The position numbers and the translations under genes are program-made. A stretch of 28,731 bases of DNA from a virus. Below, piece after piece: positions 8,046 through 14,934 of this stretch (position 1 is its first letter; the number at the start of each line of letters is the position of its first letter). The notes beneath the pieces are model-generated. The model searched no databases. It saw nothing but the letters and a program-made list of their open reading frames with translations, and was not told the origin of the DNA. The DNA lies in the IMG/VR virus record IMGVR_UViG_3300023284_001594, positions 1 to 28,731 of that record, one strand, 5' to 3'.

Positions 8046-8398
8046 ATGTTTCCTTTTAAGTTACAAACTTGTTTGTTAGTAGAGGGGGCTTCTAAGACCC
8101 CCTCTACCGAAGCAGTGTGTCCATTACCACTGGAATCACCACCATGCTTAAGACACTTTTCGTGTTTACGCTTTAAATCTTCTATCTCTTTTTTGAGTTG
8201 ATATATATCTGCATCCAATGAGCTTATTACAACGCTACGTATCCCATATATGGAGTCCTCGTTGGCTAAAACACGCTCCCTTAAGAGGTCGAATCTAGCG
8301 TTTAATACATTGAGTCTCTCGTGCCAGGTCCAAAGATATATAGTCATGGAGACTATGCAGAGGCTGAGGCTAAGCAGTAAGATGGGTTGGATATTCAT
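8042..8398 (-). CDS. Membrane-anchored coiled-coil protein
   Basis: 118 residues: one N-terminal transmembrane segment (residues ~5-23, LLLSLSLCIVSMTIYLW), then a long charged heptad-like helix (~25-85, including LKKEIEDLKRKHEKCLKH) and a polar tail. Shape resembles an i-spanin-like protein, but it sits with a recombination gene and no lysis genes are adjacent, so function is left open. First gene of the minus operon behind the promoter at 8437-8464. Confidence 0.6.
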   Translation of the reverse strand: MNIQPILLLSLSLCIVSMTIYLWTWHERLNVLNARFDLLRERVLANEDSIYGIRSVVISSLDADIYQLKKEIEDLKRKHEKCLKHGGDSSGNGHTASVEGVLEAPSTNKQVCNLKGNM

Positions 8399-8415
8399 AG
8401 TATTCCCTTGTGGTA

Positions 8416-8441
8416 ATGGTTTAACTTATACTATTAACCAT
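8416..8441. promoter_or_regulatory. Inverted repeat in divergent promoter region (operator candidate)
   Basis: ATGGTTTAA (8416-8424) and TTAACCAT (8434-8441) form a near-perfect inverted repeat overlapping the -10 of the minus-strand promoter. The TTAACC half-site recurs at the second divergent promoter (12749-12761). The HTH protein encoded at 8535 is a natural but untested candidate ligand. Confidence 0.4.
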
Positions 8442-8464
8442 AACATATACAATATATATGTCAA
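8437..8464 (-). promoter_or_regulatory. Sigma70-like promoter for the ERF operon
   Basis: On the minus strand TTGACA (8464-8459) is followed after 16 nt by TATGGT (8442-8437). The -35 is a perfect match, the -10 matches 4 of 6. It lies about 40 nt upstream of the start at 8398. GTCAA-GGG-TTGAC at 8460-8472 also places a TTGACG on the plus strand facing the HTH gene. Confidence 0.5.
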
Positions 8465-8534
8465 GGGTTGACGAAGGTAAGAATATAATGTAGATTTGTA
8501 ATCCTTAATAACAGTGTAATTACGAGGGTATGGT

Positions 8535-8774
8535 GTGGATACTAATGACTTAAATTTTGAGGCGCTGCTCAAACAGAAAGTAGATGCACAGCGTAATGCT
8601 TTAGTGAAGATAAGGCTAGACAGGTGTTTAACTAATACGGAGATGGCACGAGAAGTTGGGGTAGATTGGGTTACCTTACATCGCTTTGTAGTTAAGGGAA
8701 TTGATATAAAGCCCAAAACAATGAAGAAGATCCAGGAGTATTTAAAAAAAGAGAACGGGGTTGTAGCTCAGTGA
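8535..8774 (+). CDS. Small helix-turn-helix protein overlapping a tRNA gene
   Basis: 79 residues from GTG; GAGGG lies 6 nt upstream. Residues ~28-65 (LDRCLTNTEMAREVGVDWVTLHRFVVKG) read as a Cro/XRE-like HTH with a following charged helix. It is divergently placed from the ERF operon, the classic location for a phage regulator. The last six codons and the TGA stop (8757-8774) are the acceptor and D-arm of a tRNA gene, so the C-terminus NGVVAQ is dictated by the tRNA. Target unknown. Confidence 0.65.
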   Translation: MDTNDLNFEALLKQKVDAQRNALVKIRLDRCLTNTEMAREVGVDWVTLHRFVVKGIDIKPKTMKKIQEYLKKENGVVAQ

Positions 8775-8830
8775 GGAAGAGTGCTTGCTTATCACGCAAG
8801 AGGGCGCGGATTCGAATTCCGCCAACCCCC
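8757..8830 (+). tRNA. tRNA-Asp, anticodon ATC (unusual A34)
   Basis: A full 74-nt cloverleaf can be drawn: acceptor GGGGTTG/CAACCCC (7 bp), D-stem GCTC/GAGT, anticodon stem CTTGC/GCAAG with loop TTATCAC, variable AGGGC, T-stem GCGGA/TCCGC with loop TTCGAAT, discriminator C. No CCA is encoded. The loop differs by one base at position 34 from the usual Asp anticodon GTC, giving ATC at 8791-8793, which reads GAU. Unmodified A34 is rare in bacteria outside tRNA-Arg(ACG). Its first 18 nt are the end of the HTH gene. Confidence 0.85.
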
Positions 8831-8870
8831 CTTAAAAGCAGCGTTAAGGCTGCCACTATAAAGGAAACTA

Positions 8871-9083
8871 ATGGATAATCACGAATGTTGCTGTACAAAG
8901 GACCAGGGTCTAGACGGGACGGGCGATGGAGCTAGGCAGGTCTGTCTTCATAAAACATTAGAGCGCATTGCCGAGGCTCTGGAATCTACAAATGAGGACC
9001 AAAAGTATCTTCTACAGAGTCTCTCTGCGATTGAAAAAGCTCTCTATACCATAGATAATACTCTTAGCATGGTTGGATCGTAA
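8871..9083 (+). CDS. Small cysteine-containing helical protein, unknown
   Basis: 70 residues with a Cys cluster near the N-terminus (HECCCTKD) and a C-terminal amphipathic helix (ERIAEALESTNEDQKYLLQSL). SD AAAGGAA before the ATG at 8871. Its TAA overlaps the ATG of the next micro-ORF (TAATG). Not recognised. Confidence 0.5.
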   Translation: MDNHECCCTKDQGLDGTGDGARQVCLHKTLERIAEALESTNEDQKYLLQSLSAIEKALYTIDNTLSMVGS

Positions 9084-9166
9084 TGAATATCCGACAATAT
9101 ATAAGTGCTCTTATCCTGCATTTGCGTAAGTTATGGTCGAAATTCAGGGACGATAGAGGCATTTAA
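9083..9166 (+). CDS. Micro-ORF, 27 residues
   Basis: Begins on the last base of the previous stop (TAATG) and reads MNIRQYISALILHLRKLW followed by a basic tail; a short amphipathic helix is likely. It is followed by a 12-codon frame (9166-9204) again joined by TAATG. Whether it is a real product or only keeps ribosomes moving to 9204 cannot be told. Confidence 0.3.
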   Translation: MNIRQYISALILHLRKLWSKFRDDRGI

Positions 9167-9203
9167 TGGTTGAAAATCCAGGGTATATACAAGTGTGGTA
9201 CTG

Positions 9204-9347
9204 ATGAGCGAAAGTAATTTTTGGTATTATCTCAAGCAGGGGGTATGCATTATCTTGCTGGCTTATGCATTGATTGGATTGTCGCTCGCTATGGCGGTTG
9301 TCCCCACATTAATAATATCGGCATGTGCCTATCTGTTTTGGGGATGA
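9204..9347 (+). CDS. Small membrane protein, 47 residues
   Basis: Starts at a TGATG overlap and reads MSESNFWYYLKQG followed by about 34 mostly hydrophobic residues (IILLAYALIGLSLAMAVV, then TLIISACAYLFWG), enough for two short membrane helices or one long one. Last member of a chain of one-base stop/start overlaps from 8871. Function unknown. Confidence 0.45.
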   Translation: MSESNFWYYLKQGVCIILLAYALIGLSLAMAVVPTLIISACAYLFWG

Positions 9348-9382
9348 GCTTCCGTTTCTGAAAAGTTTTGATAGAATAAATG

Positions 9383-9410
9383 ACGTCCGGGAAGGTCCTG
9401 GATGTTTTTT
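9383..9410 (+). terminator. Intrinsic terminator of the HTH/tRNA operon
   Basis: ACGTCC-GGG pairs with TCC-T-GGATGT (one bulged T, loop AAGG) and runs straight into T6 (9405-9410). It closes the 8535-9347 unit. The remaining gap to 9548 holds no gene that I can support; a TATAAC before 9540 could be the -10 of the next unit but lacks a good -35. Confidence 0.6.
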
Positions 9411-9548
9411 GAATAGCTAAAAAAGAGGCCCCCATGTTTCAGAGAGCCCTAAAAATTTTATGCCTACCACAGCAAGAATATTTTTTCCTACTTACCCCAA
9501 GGTTCGCACCGGAAGTTACATTGAGAAACAATATAACAGGGGGTTCGT

Positions 9549-10838
9549 ATGGTTAAAGATAAACTAAAAGTTCAACAAAATCAACATAGTAATGCAAATT
9601 CGTCTTACAACAGATTGATGCGTAGATCAAGAGCTTTTTGGAGATTAGCTCAAGCTGGAGTGGATCCTCAATGGCTCTATAACTACATCGATTCTAAGGT
9701 AGGTGTAGGAAAGGAGTTAACCCCTCAGTTGATGGAGCACATTTTGTTCATGGCTTCACGTGGACTCTTCTGTTTCGCTAGCACTAAGTGGCTGGCTAGC
9801 CTTATGGACTGTCATAAAAAATCAGTATGTCGCATTAGCAAAGAGTTAGCAGATCTAGGTATTATACGTAAGTGGTATAGGGGTGTAGGGCGTTCTGTAG
9901 CGTTGCTACTTAATCCCATCTTTAATAACCCTATAATACAGTTCACCCTAGCCGGGTTATTTCCCTTCTTGAAAGTAGGAGCCATTTCTTTCATAATATC
10001 AGCTGACGGGGCTGCACTGAAAAGTTTGCCAAGCTTCTGTAGATCTGATTTAGCAACGCATGTTACCTATAATAAAAACTTAACACCTCTTAGAAATTCC
10101 AAGTCTTGTAATGTATTGAAAGCGCAACAATCCGGGGGCGAAACCCCGGTGAAGTGTAGCGTTGTAGGTCGAGGCGTTCCCGAGACCCCCTTAATTGGAA
10201 GTTGGGGTGAGAAATTGCGCTGGAAAACACCAAATGTCCCTATTGATCCGAGAGACAAATACACACACTACGCTACCGCAGGTGTAGCCAAGGTCCTCAA
10301 CGTCTACCCTCGCAAGCTCCGTACGGCTACGGCCGCTAATATAAGTTCCATAAAGAGGTCGGGTGAATACGAGTTCGTTCCTGAGCCAGCACCTATTAAG
10401 GCCACCAATGAGAGTTTCGATAACAATCCATCGGTTTATTTAGGAGAGAGAGAGATGCCAGAGGATGAGGTACCGTTTTTGGAAGAGTCAGTCTACGCTG
10501 AAGCTTCGTCGGACCAGGTTGTTGATTGGGAAGAAGTGTATGAAGATGTTCAAGTAGGAAGTGAATCCATTGATTCACAAGCACTACCAGAGGTGATTCT
10601 ATTACATGCACAACCAGAGAGATTACCAGAGCCACCAAGTAAAGCAGAACGACCTGAAGCATTCGTATCTGCACCAATAAAGCCATGGAACGCACCACCT
10701 TGGCGGAAGGTCACTTGCCAAGAAGATGTAGAGGGTGAAAATGAATATGTGTTGCGATTGCTAAATCAACACTTAAAAAAGAGAGAAGATGATGCAAAAA
10801 GAGCCACATGGAGCCAACGTACCCGAAGATTACCCTAA
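9549..10838 (+). CDS. Replication-initiation-like protein with winged helix
   Basis: 429 residues. Residues ~60-123 (LMEHILFMASRGLFCFASTKWLASLMDCHKKSVCRISKELADLGIIRKW) have the layout of the winged-helix domain found at the N-terminus of lambda-O-like and related phage replication proteins. The middle is basic; the last third is long, acidic and proline-rich, probably disordered, as in initiators that contact a loader through their tails. AGGGGG lies upstream of the ATG. The following gene overlaps its end by 50 nt. Origin repeats inside the gene are not obvious. Function is inferred from fold and position between recombination genes. Confidence 0.55.
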   Translation: MVKDKLKVQQNQHSNANSSYNRLMRRSRAFWRLAQAGVDPQWLYNYIDSKVGVGKELTPQLMEHILFMASRGLFCFASTKWLASLMDCHKKSVCRISKELADLGIIRKWYRGVGRSVALLLNPIFNNPIIQFTLAGLFPFLKVGAISFIISADGAALKSLPSFCRSDLATHVTYNKNLTPLRNSKSCNVLKAQQSGGETPVKCSVVGRGVPETPLIGSWGEKLRWKTPNVPIDPRDKYTHYATAGVAKVLNVYPRKLRTATAANISSIKRSGEYEFVPEPAPIKATNESFDNNPSVYLGEREMPEDEVPFLEESVYAEASSDQVVDWEEVYEDVQVGSESIDSQALPEVILLHAQPERLPEPPSKAERPEAFVSAPIKPWNAPPWRKVTCQEDVEGENEYVLRLLNQHLKKREDDAKRATWSQRTRRLP

Positions 10839-11532
10839 ACCCGGAGCCTTACGAGAGCGCTTTATTACAAATGGTAAGTATAGCTACTTCGCACGCCTAG
10901 ATGATTACAAAGAGCTGAACATGACTCCCTTTGGCAAGATGAAACTATCTGTCATTCCAGAAGGTGTAATCTACTCAACGTATAACTACTTTAAAACACA
11001 GACCATATTTCCATCGTATGATAAGTTCTTTGATTCTTGCTTGATGCATACCAGAGAAGCAGATATAGATATGAAGCCCCGTTGGCGTCGTTTCTATGAT
11101 GTATGCAAACTGAAGGCCATAGACTCAAACTCACCCCCTTCATTACCTTCAGCCTTCACTGATGGGCCACGCGTATTTAGTAGTGAAAAAATAGAGGAAG
11201 AATTCTGGAGAGTAGAGAAGTATAAATTGACCCCCAAAGGAATAAAGGTCATGGAAAAAATCGGGGATCCCCAAAATCCGTATAGAACACAGATGATGGA
11301 GATCTGCGATCGTGAGATCCCCGATCTTACCAACAAAGAACTCTTTGACTTATATCTGTTTGCCTACCCCAAGACTAACCCAAATGTTAACCCGATGGAG
11401 CCGAGCTTTAAGAATCTGATTGCTTACGAAGCATACATTGAACAGCTTCTTCATCGTCAGGATTCCACTGATTGTAAAGATCCATCTCATCCTGATCAAG
11501 AGGTTCAAAGTCAGCACGAGCCTCCTGCATAG
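10789..11532 (+). CDS. Possible partner of the replication protein, unknown family
   Basis: 247 residues, starting inside the end of the preceding gene (ATGATG at 10789-10794, either codon possible). Helical, charged, with short aromatic motifs (YSYFARLDDYKELNMTPFGKM; FYDVCKLKAI; NKELFDLYLFAYPKTNP) and a polar C-terminus. The arrangement imitates phage initiator/helicase-loader pairs, but no Walker motif is present, so a loader ATPase is excluded. Its last 125 nt overlap a minus-strand ORF. Confidence 0.5.
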   Translation: MMQKEPHGANVPEDYPKPGALRERFITNGKYSYFARLDDYKELNMTPFGKMKLSVIPEGVIYSTYNYFKTQTIFPSYDKFFDSCLMHTREADIDMKPRWRRFYDVCKLKAIDSNSPPSLPSAFTDGPRVFSSEKIEEEFWRVEKYKLTPKGIKVMEKIGDPQNPYRTQMMEICDREIPDLTNKELFDLYLFAYPKTNPNVNPMEPSFKNLIAYEAYIEQLLHRQDSTDCKDPSHPDQEVQSQHEPPA

Positions 11533-11590
11533 CACCGCAGTAACATTCTTTATGCTGGCGCGTCCAACAGCCAAATCTATCGTCAATCAT
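11408..11590 (-). CDS. Small Cys-containing protein, convergent overlap
   Basis: 60 residues starting at an ATG that overlaps the upstream gene's stop (ATGATTGA). Sequence includes RFGCWTRQHKECYCGAMQEA and an acidic C-terminal half. It shares 125 nt with the end of the plus-strand gene ending at 11532, so one of the two frames may not be used there. It is preferred to the other minus frame (11350-11586) because of the tight coupling to the upstream gene. Confidence 0.4.
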   Translation of the reverse strand: MIDDRFGCWTRQHKECYCGAMQEARADFEPLDQDEMDLYNQWNPDDEEAVQCMLRKQSDS

Positions 11591-11927
11591 GGGTCACCTC
11601 TACCGCATCCAGCATGAGTAGATGATATTTACGCAGAACGTGTCTCGTTTCCTCTATTACATCTTCACCGTTAACGGTGGTATCATCCCCGCTTATTGCC
11701 AGTAATATTAGCTGTTGATGAATGTAGACCTTATGCCAATGAAGGAGTTTATACGCTTCCATAGCTTTATCATGAAACTTTTCATCTTTATAAGAGTCCA
11801 AAGATCTTAACATGGTTACCATAAAACCTAATGCCTTTTGCTGTTTAACGTTATAGTTCAATCCTGGCTCTAAACCTTGGAGCACCTTCTTCGCGTTCGC
11901 ATATTTTTGGGTGATACTAATTGCCAT
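11583..11927 (-). CDS. Small helical protein, unknown
   Basis: 114 residues, almost wholly alpha-helical (ANAKKVLQGLEPGLNYNVKQQKALGFM; HKVYIHQQLILLAI). GGGAG precedes the ATG inside the end of the upstream gene (11 nt overlap). Third gene of the minus operon. Length and helical character resemble the upstream product at 11917-12225; distant paralogy is possible but not shown. Confidence 0.6.
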   Translation of the reverse strand: MAISITQKYANAKKVLQGLEPGLNYNVKQQKALGFMVTMLRSLDSYKDEKFHDKAMEAYKLLHWHKVYIHQQLILLAISGDDTTVNGEDVIEETRHVLRKYHLLMLDAVEVTHD

Positions 11928-12225
11928 CTCTCAGCTCCCATTCAACGCGTGCAAAGTTATCATCTGCTACCTTCATGTTGTGTTCCCATTGCTTATGGGC
12001 ATATTCTCTATGCTTGGGAAACACATCCTTAAATGGCCTTAACACCTCTTTCACCTTCTCAACCAACTCTGCATGCTTCTCATCATTCAGATCTAATAGA
12101 AGGGCCAAGACAGAGACCATCTTCATGAGTTCATCATGATGAGTAGATTTAATAGGGCCGTTGGGGTCTATTCTCGTGAACTTCAATAGGTTCTTCTTGA
12201 TTTGTCCTATTGTAATTGATGACAT
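11917..12225 (-). CDS. Small helical protein, unknown
   Basis: 102 residues: MSSITIGQIKKNLLKFTRIDPNG then a charged helical region with LNDEKHAELVEKVKEVLRPF. A strong AGGAGG overlaps the end of the upstream gene three nucleotides away. Operon member; no family recognised. Confidence 0.6.
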   Translation of the reverse strand: MSSITIGQIKKNLLKFTRIDPNGPIKSTHHDELMKMVSVLALLLDLNDEKHAELVEKVKEVLRPFKDVFPKHREYAHKQWEHNMKVADDNFARVEWELRDGN

Positions 12226-12228
12226 CGC

Positions 12229-12699
12229 CTATCCTCCTACTTCTATTTTAGTCACTCTTGTGATCAGCGGGTCTGTAGGGCCTATAGTCCCTGGTCTAAG
12301 TAACCCTGATAACTTAGTTGTCATCTGCATCAGAATATTATAATAATGAGCTAAGGTAGTAGCTGTTGCTTTGTTAAGAGGGGTTACACGTACTTCTCCT
12401 GTAGTACTACCTATACCAAATGTCATTTCACGAGTCTTATCAACCAGCTTTACGTAGTAAGATATTTCATCCTCCGTAACCGTTGCCGTAACATCCCCCT
12501 CTACTTCTATGTTCTCTATCATCGCTACCAAAATCCCTCTCACTAAATCAGCTGGCTTGCTCCTGCCCCATTCCTTCTGTGGCAATGTGCATAGAAAATG
12601 CATATCGTCCCCTATCCAGTGACGTGGATTTTCAGGAAGATAAAAACCCCGCTTCAAGTCGCTTCTTATCTTGGCGAGCCTCTTCTTATTGTTGGTCAT
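12229..12699 (-). CDS. First gene of minus operon, unknown 156-residue protein
   Basis: Basic N-terminus (MTNNKKRLAKIRSDLKRGF), then a mixed alpha/beta body including IENIEVEGDVTATVTEDEISYY and MTFGIGSTTGEVRVTPLN. AAAGGA precedes the ATG; the strong promoter at 12740-12768 lies about 40 nt upstream. The position, divergent from the RusA operon, suggests an early or regulatory gene; no motif settles this. Confidence 0.6.
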   Translation of the reverse strand: MTNNKKRLAKIRSDLKRGFYLPENPRHWIGDDMHFLCTLPQKEWGRSKPADLVRGILVAMIENIEVEGDVTATVTEDEISYYVKLVDKTREMTFGIGSTTGEVRVTPLNKATATTLAHYYNILMQMTTKLSGLLRPGTIGPTDPLITRVTKIEVGG

Positions 12700-12739
12700 C
12701 TTTGTTCCTTTGTAGGTATTGTATTAAACTTCATTAACT

Positions 12740-12768
12740 ATAATATAGGTTATATTAACCAATGTCAA
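12740..12768 (-). promoter_or_regulatory. Consensus sigma70 promoter for minus operon
   Basis: On the minus strand TTGACA (12768-12763) and TATTAT (12745-12740) are separated by exactly 17 nt. The spacer holds a perfect palindrome (12749-12761), an ideal repressor position. Confidence 0.75.
12749..12761. promoter_or_regulatory. Palindromic operator candidate GGTTATATTAACC
   Basis: GGTTA-TAT-TAACC lies between the -35 and -10 of the minus-strand promoter. The same GGTTA/TAACC half-sites occur at 8416-8441. Binding would shut off the minus operon. The facing plus-strand promoter for 12865 is less clear (TATGAT at about 12815 with no good -35). Confidence 0.45.
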
Positions 12769-12864
12769 GAGTTTATTATAAGTTAATATATATTTCTTTT
12801 GTTGACCAATATGGTATGATCCAGTAGGTAGCAAAGTAGGAAGCAAAGTAAGAGGGAAGTAAGT

Positions 12865-13329
12865 ATGTTTTATAAAATAGAGGGTCAGCCAATACCCCTT
12901 TCTAGAGCCAGAATTGGCTACGGCGCCCGCCATATGTTCGACTCACAAAAAAATACAAAAAGAATTACTTCTATCCATATTCAAAATCAACATGGCGATG
13001 ACCCAATACTAACTAAAGCTGTTCATCTTGATATAACTTTTTTTATGAAAATGCCTAAGCTTTCACCCAAAGCCAGGGCTAATAAACGTTTCCAGTATCA
13101 CTATTATAAGGCCGATCTTAGCAATTTAATAAAATTTGTGGAGGATATTGCGATAAAAGTCATCTATAATGATGATTGTCAAATAGCAATTATTACTGCT
13201 CGAAAGGTATACCATGATCACCCCCGGACAGAGTTCTATATTCATGAAGTCAGCGACAAGTACAGGGACCCAAACGAACATCCAGGCTCCGCCCAAGGCT
13301 ACGTCGAGACAAGAGCCGCAACCACCTAG
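12865..13329 (+). CDS. rusA: RusA-type Holliday-junction resolvase
   Basis: 154 residues, the usual length for RusA (crossover junction endodeoxyribonuclease). Features: PIPLSRARIG near residue 10, the hydrophobic ITFFMKMPK strand, KADLSNLIKFVED at residues 82-94 and IYNDDCQI at 100-107. Family catalytic acids are Asp in a D-x-D-N motif plus a later Asp; here the motif reads D84-L-S86-N87, so the second acidic residue is Ser, while D94 and D103/D104 are kept. It may be a natural subfamily or a weakened enzyme. GGAAG precedes the ATG. Pairs functionally with the ERF protein. Confidence 0.8.
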   Translation: MFYKIEGQPIPLSRARIGYGARHMFDSQKNTKRITSIHIQNQHGDDPILTKAVHLDITFFMKMPKLSPKARANKRFQYHYYKADLSNLIKFVEDIAIKVIYNDDCQIAIITARKVYHDHPRTEFYIHEVSDKYRDPNEHPGSAQGYVETRAATT

Positions 13330-13888
13330 ATTCAAGCCACCCAAACACCAACGGGTGAAAACCCCTCAACATAGCACAGCACCTAAAAGAGTTACCAAAA
13401 AGCAGGCTAGAAAGGAATTAGATTCACAACTGTCGATGTACTGCGTGGATAGAGCAGACTGGCCCATTACTGAAGACATGTTAGTAACCTATGGACGTGA
13501 CCTACTGATGATGATTGATGAAGATAAGCACATGGTGGATTTTCAAGCATGGAAGAGGAAGCATAGGCTCACTAAGGGGCAGATAGATCATTACTTGCCC
13601 AAGTATCCTAAATTCAAAGCTTATTGGGACGAGGCTAAAGATCAGCTTGGATGGCGCATATTTAAGCGTGGCTGGCTAAAACAAGCAGACGCTAGCTTAA
13701 CTAGATTCGTATTGCCTTATTACAGTGACGATTTTAAAAGCTTAGAGGAGTATCGCACCCATTTGAAGACGGTGGTAGCAGAAGCCCAAAAGCCCACCCT
13801 TACCGTTGTGGAGATGCCACGCTTTCAGTCTAGTGGATTGGTTCCGGACAAGATAGAAATAGAGAAGGAGAAGAATGAAGGGAGGTGA
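13214..13888 (+). CDS. Possible small terminase subunit
   Basis: 224 residues. The first ~70 (Pro/Gln/Lys-rich, overlapping the RusA end by 116 nt) look disordered and the true start could be further in. The core (DFQAWKRKHRLTKGQIDHYLPKYPKFKAYWDEAKDQL, then FVLPYYSDDFKSLEEYRTHLK) fits the HTH-plus-helical layout of phage DNA-packaging small subunits, which bind packaging sites and control the large subunit. The large subunit is 3 kb downstream on the same strand. Alternative: another DNA-binding phage protein. Confidence 0.45.
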   Translation: MITPGQSSIFMKSATSTGTQTNIQAPPKATSRQEPQPPRFKPPKHQRVKTPQHSTAPKRVTKKQARKELDSQLSMYCVDRADWPITEDMLVTYGRDLLMMIDEDKHMVDFQAWKRKHRLTKGQIDHYLPKYPKFKAYWDEAKDQLGWRIFKRGWLKQADASLTRFVLPYYSDDFKSLEEYRTHLKTVVAEAQKPTLTVVEMPRFQSSGLVPDKIEIEKEKNEGR

Positions 13889-13889
13889 G

Positions 13890-14060
13890 ATGCATGACTG
13901 TAACAAATTTTCAGAAACACCACCCTGGAGTGAATGGTGTTGTTATAGTGACGACACTTCAACTTTACAGCTTGCTGTTAATGGTGAATACGGAGTACAA
14001 GTTGAATTCTGTCCATTTTGTGGATATCAGGTAGATAAGAAGGAGAGAGATGATCAATAA
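13890..14060 (+). CDS. Small zinc-ribbon-like protein
   Basis: 56 residues from the ATG at 13890, preferred over 13875 because GGGAGGT lies just before it. Pattern HDC near the start, WCCY and CPFCGY (residues ~43-48) suggest one zinc ribbon, as in short phage proteins with a CPxCG knuckle. It overlaps the next gene by 11 nt. Role unknown. Confidence 0.5.
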   Translation: MHDCNKFSETPPWSEWCCYSDDTSTLQLAVNGEYGVQVEFCPFCGYQVDKKERDDQ

Positions 14061-14646
14061 TATTATATGGCCTCTGGCCCTGTGCTGTCACATAGCTAGC
14101 ATATTCACGTTGAGACGAATCATTAAGGAGATCTGGCGTAATCTATCCACAATAGAAAAGGATGTAAGGCGTGGCAAGATTGACACTCACAATGTAGTTA
14201 ATGAGTCAGCAGACAATAGACTTAACATCTTGGCTGATAAAGCGGAGTGTAAAGCTAGCTGGAAGAATATAGATACTATCAAGGCTCGTCTTGAAGATGA
14301 CTGCAAGTCGCGCCAGACAGAAGGTATTGAGATGTACAATGGGCAACTTAACTATGCTAAACGTGAGTGGAACAAGAAGTTTGAAGAGATTAACGCACAC
14401 CTTAAGGAGCACGATAGCCGGATAGGTGACCGTGATGATGCTGTTGCACAGCGCTTCTCTGATGTGTATGAGTATATTGAGCACTGCAAGAAAGACCGTT
14501 CGTTCATTAAAGAGGCTATGCAGACCCTAAAGAAGCCTAAAGGGTCTAAGAAGAAGTCAGCACATAAAGAGTTGGATGAGGCTTACGATTATATGAGGGA
14601 TATAAAAAATCCCGTTATTACTGTAGTGAAGAAGAAGGATAGGTAA
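14050..14646 (+). CDS. Membrane-anchored long coiled-coil protein
   Basis: 198 residues. A hydrophobic N-terminus (residues ~4-20, IIWPLALCCHIASIF) is followed by ~150 residues of charged helix with heptads (KKFEEINAHLKEHDSRIGDRDDAVAQRFSDVYEYIEH) and a basic tail. Architecture parallels the 8042-8398 product. No family recognised. Confidence 0.55.
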   Translation: MINNIIWPLALCCHIASIFTLRRIIKEIWRNLSTIEKDVRRGKIDTHNVVNESADNRLNILADKAECKASWKNIDTIKARLEDDCKSRQTEGIEMYNGQLNYAKREWNKKFEEINAHLKEHDSRIGDRDDAVAQRFSDVYEYIEHCKKDRSFIKEAMQTLKKPKGSKKKSAHKELDEAYDYMRDIKNPVITVVKKKDR

Positions 14647-14649
14647 GGG

Positions 14650-14934
14650 ATGCATAAAACAAAATCAGGGCGCCTAATTAGTTTTTGGAAGCGCATCATT
14701 ACCAAGTCAGAGCAGATTGATCTAGAGATTGAGTTCTTTGTTACCAGTCTTGAAGAGAACTTGATAATAGATAATCTACGGGACAAGTGGATTGCTAAGA
14801 CAAAGGATGATTGGGAAGAGTTTGATGAAACTATACTAGAGATAGCCCCATGGATGGAGAACGATGAAAGATTAAGATTGGCTATTCGGGTTAATAAATA
14901 CCTTATCAGGGTATTAGGAGAAGGAGGCGCATGA
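14650..14934 (+). CDS. Small acidic helical protein, unknown
   Basis: 94 residues, alpha-helical, with WEEFDETILEIAPWMENDERLRL. It starts 3 nt after the previous stop and overlaps the next gene by 4 nt (ATGA). Nothing more can be read. Confidence 0.55.
   Translation: MHKTKSGRLISFWKRIITKSEQIDLEIEFFVTSLEENLIIDNLRDKWIAKTKDDWEEFDETILEIAPWMENDERLRLAIRVNKYLIRVLGEGGA

Noticed and set aside
7147-8398. Spanin pair made of the lipoprotein-like gene and the membrane coiled-coil gene
   Set aside because: They are on opposite strands, separated by the ERF gene, with no holin or endolysin nearby; evidence is too thin.
8426-8716. 96-residue minus-strand ORF
   Set aside because: Opposite the HTH gene and across the divergent promoter region; sequence has no protein-like features.
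11350-11586. 78-residue minus-strand ORF
   Set aside because: Overlaps another minus frame (11408-11590) that is coupled to the upstream gene, and extends further into the convergent plus gene.
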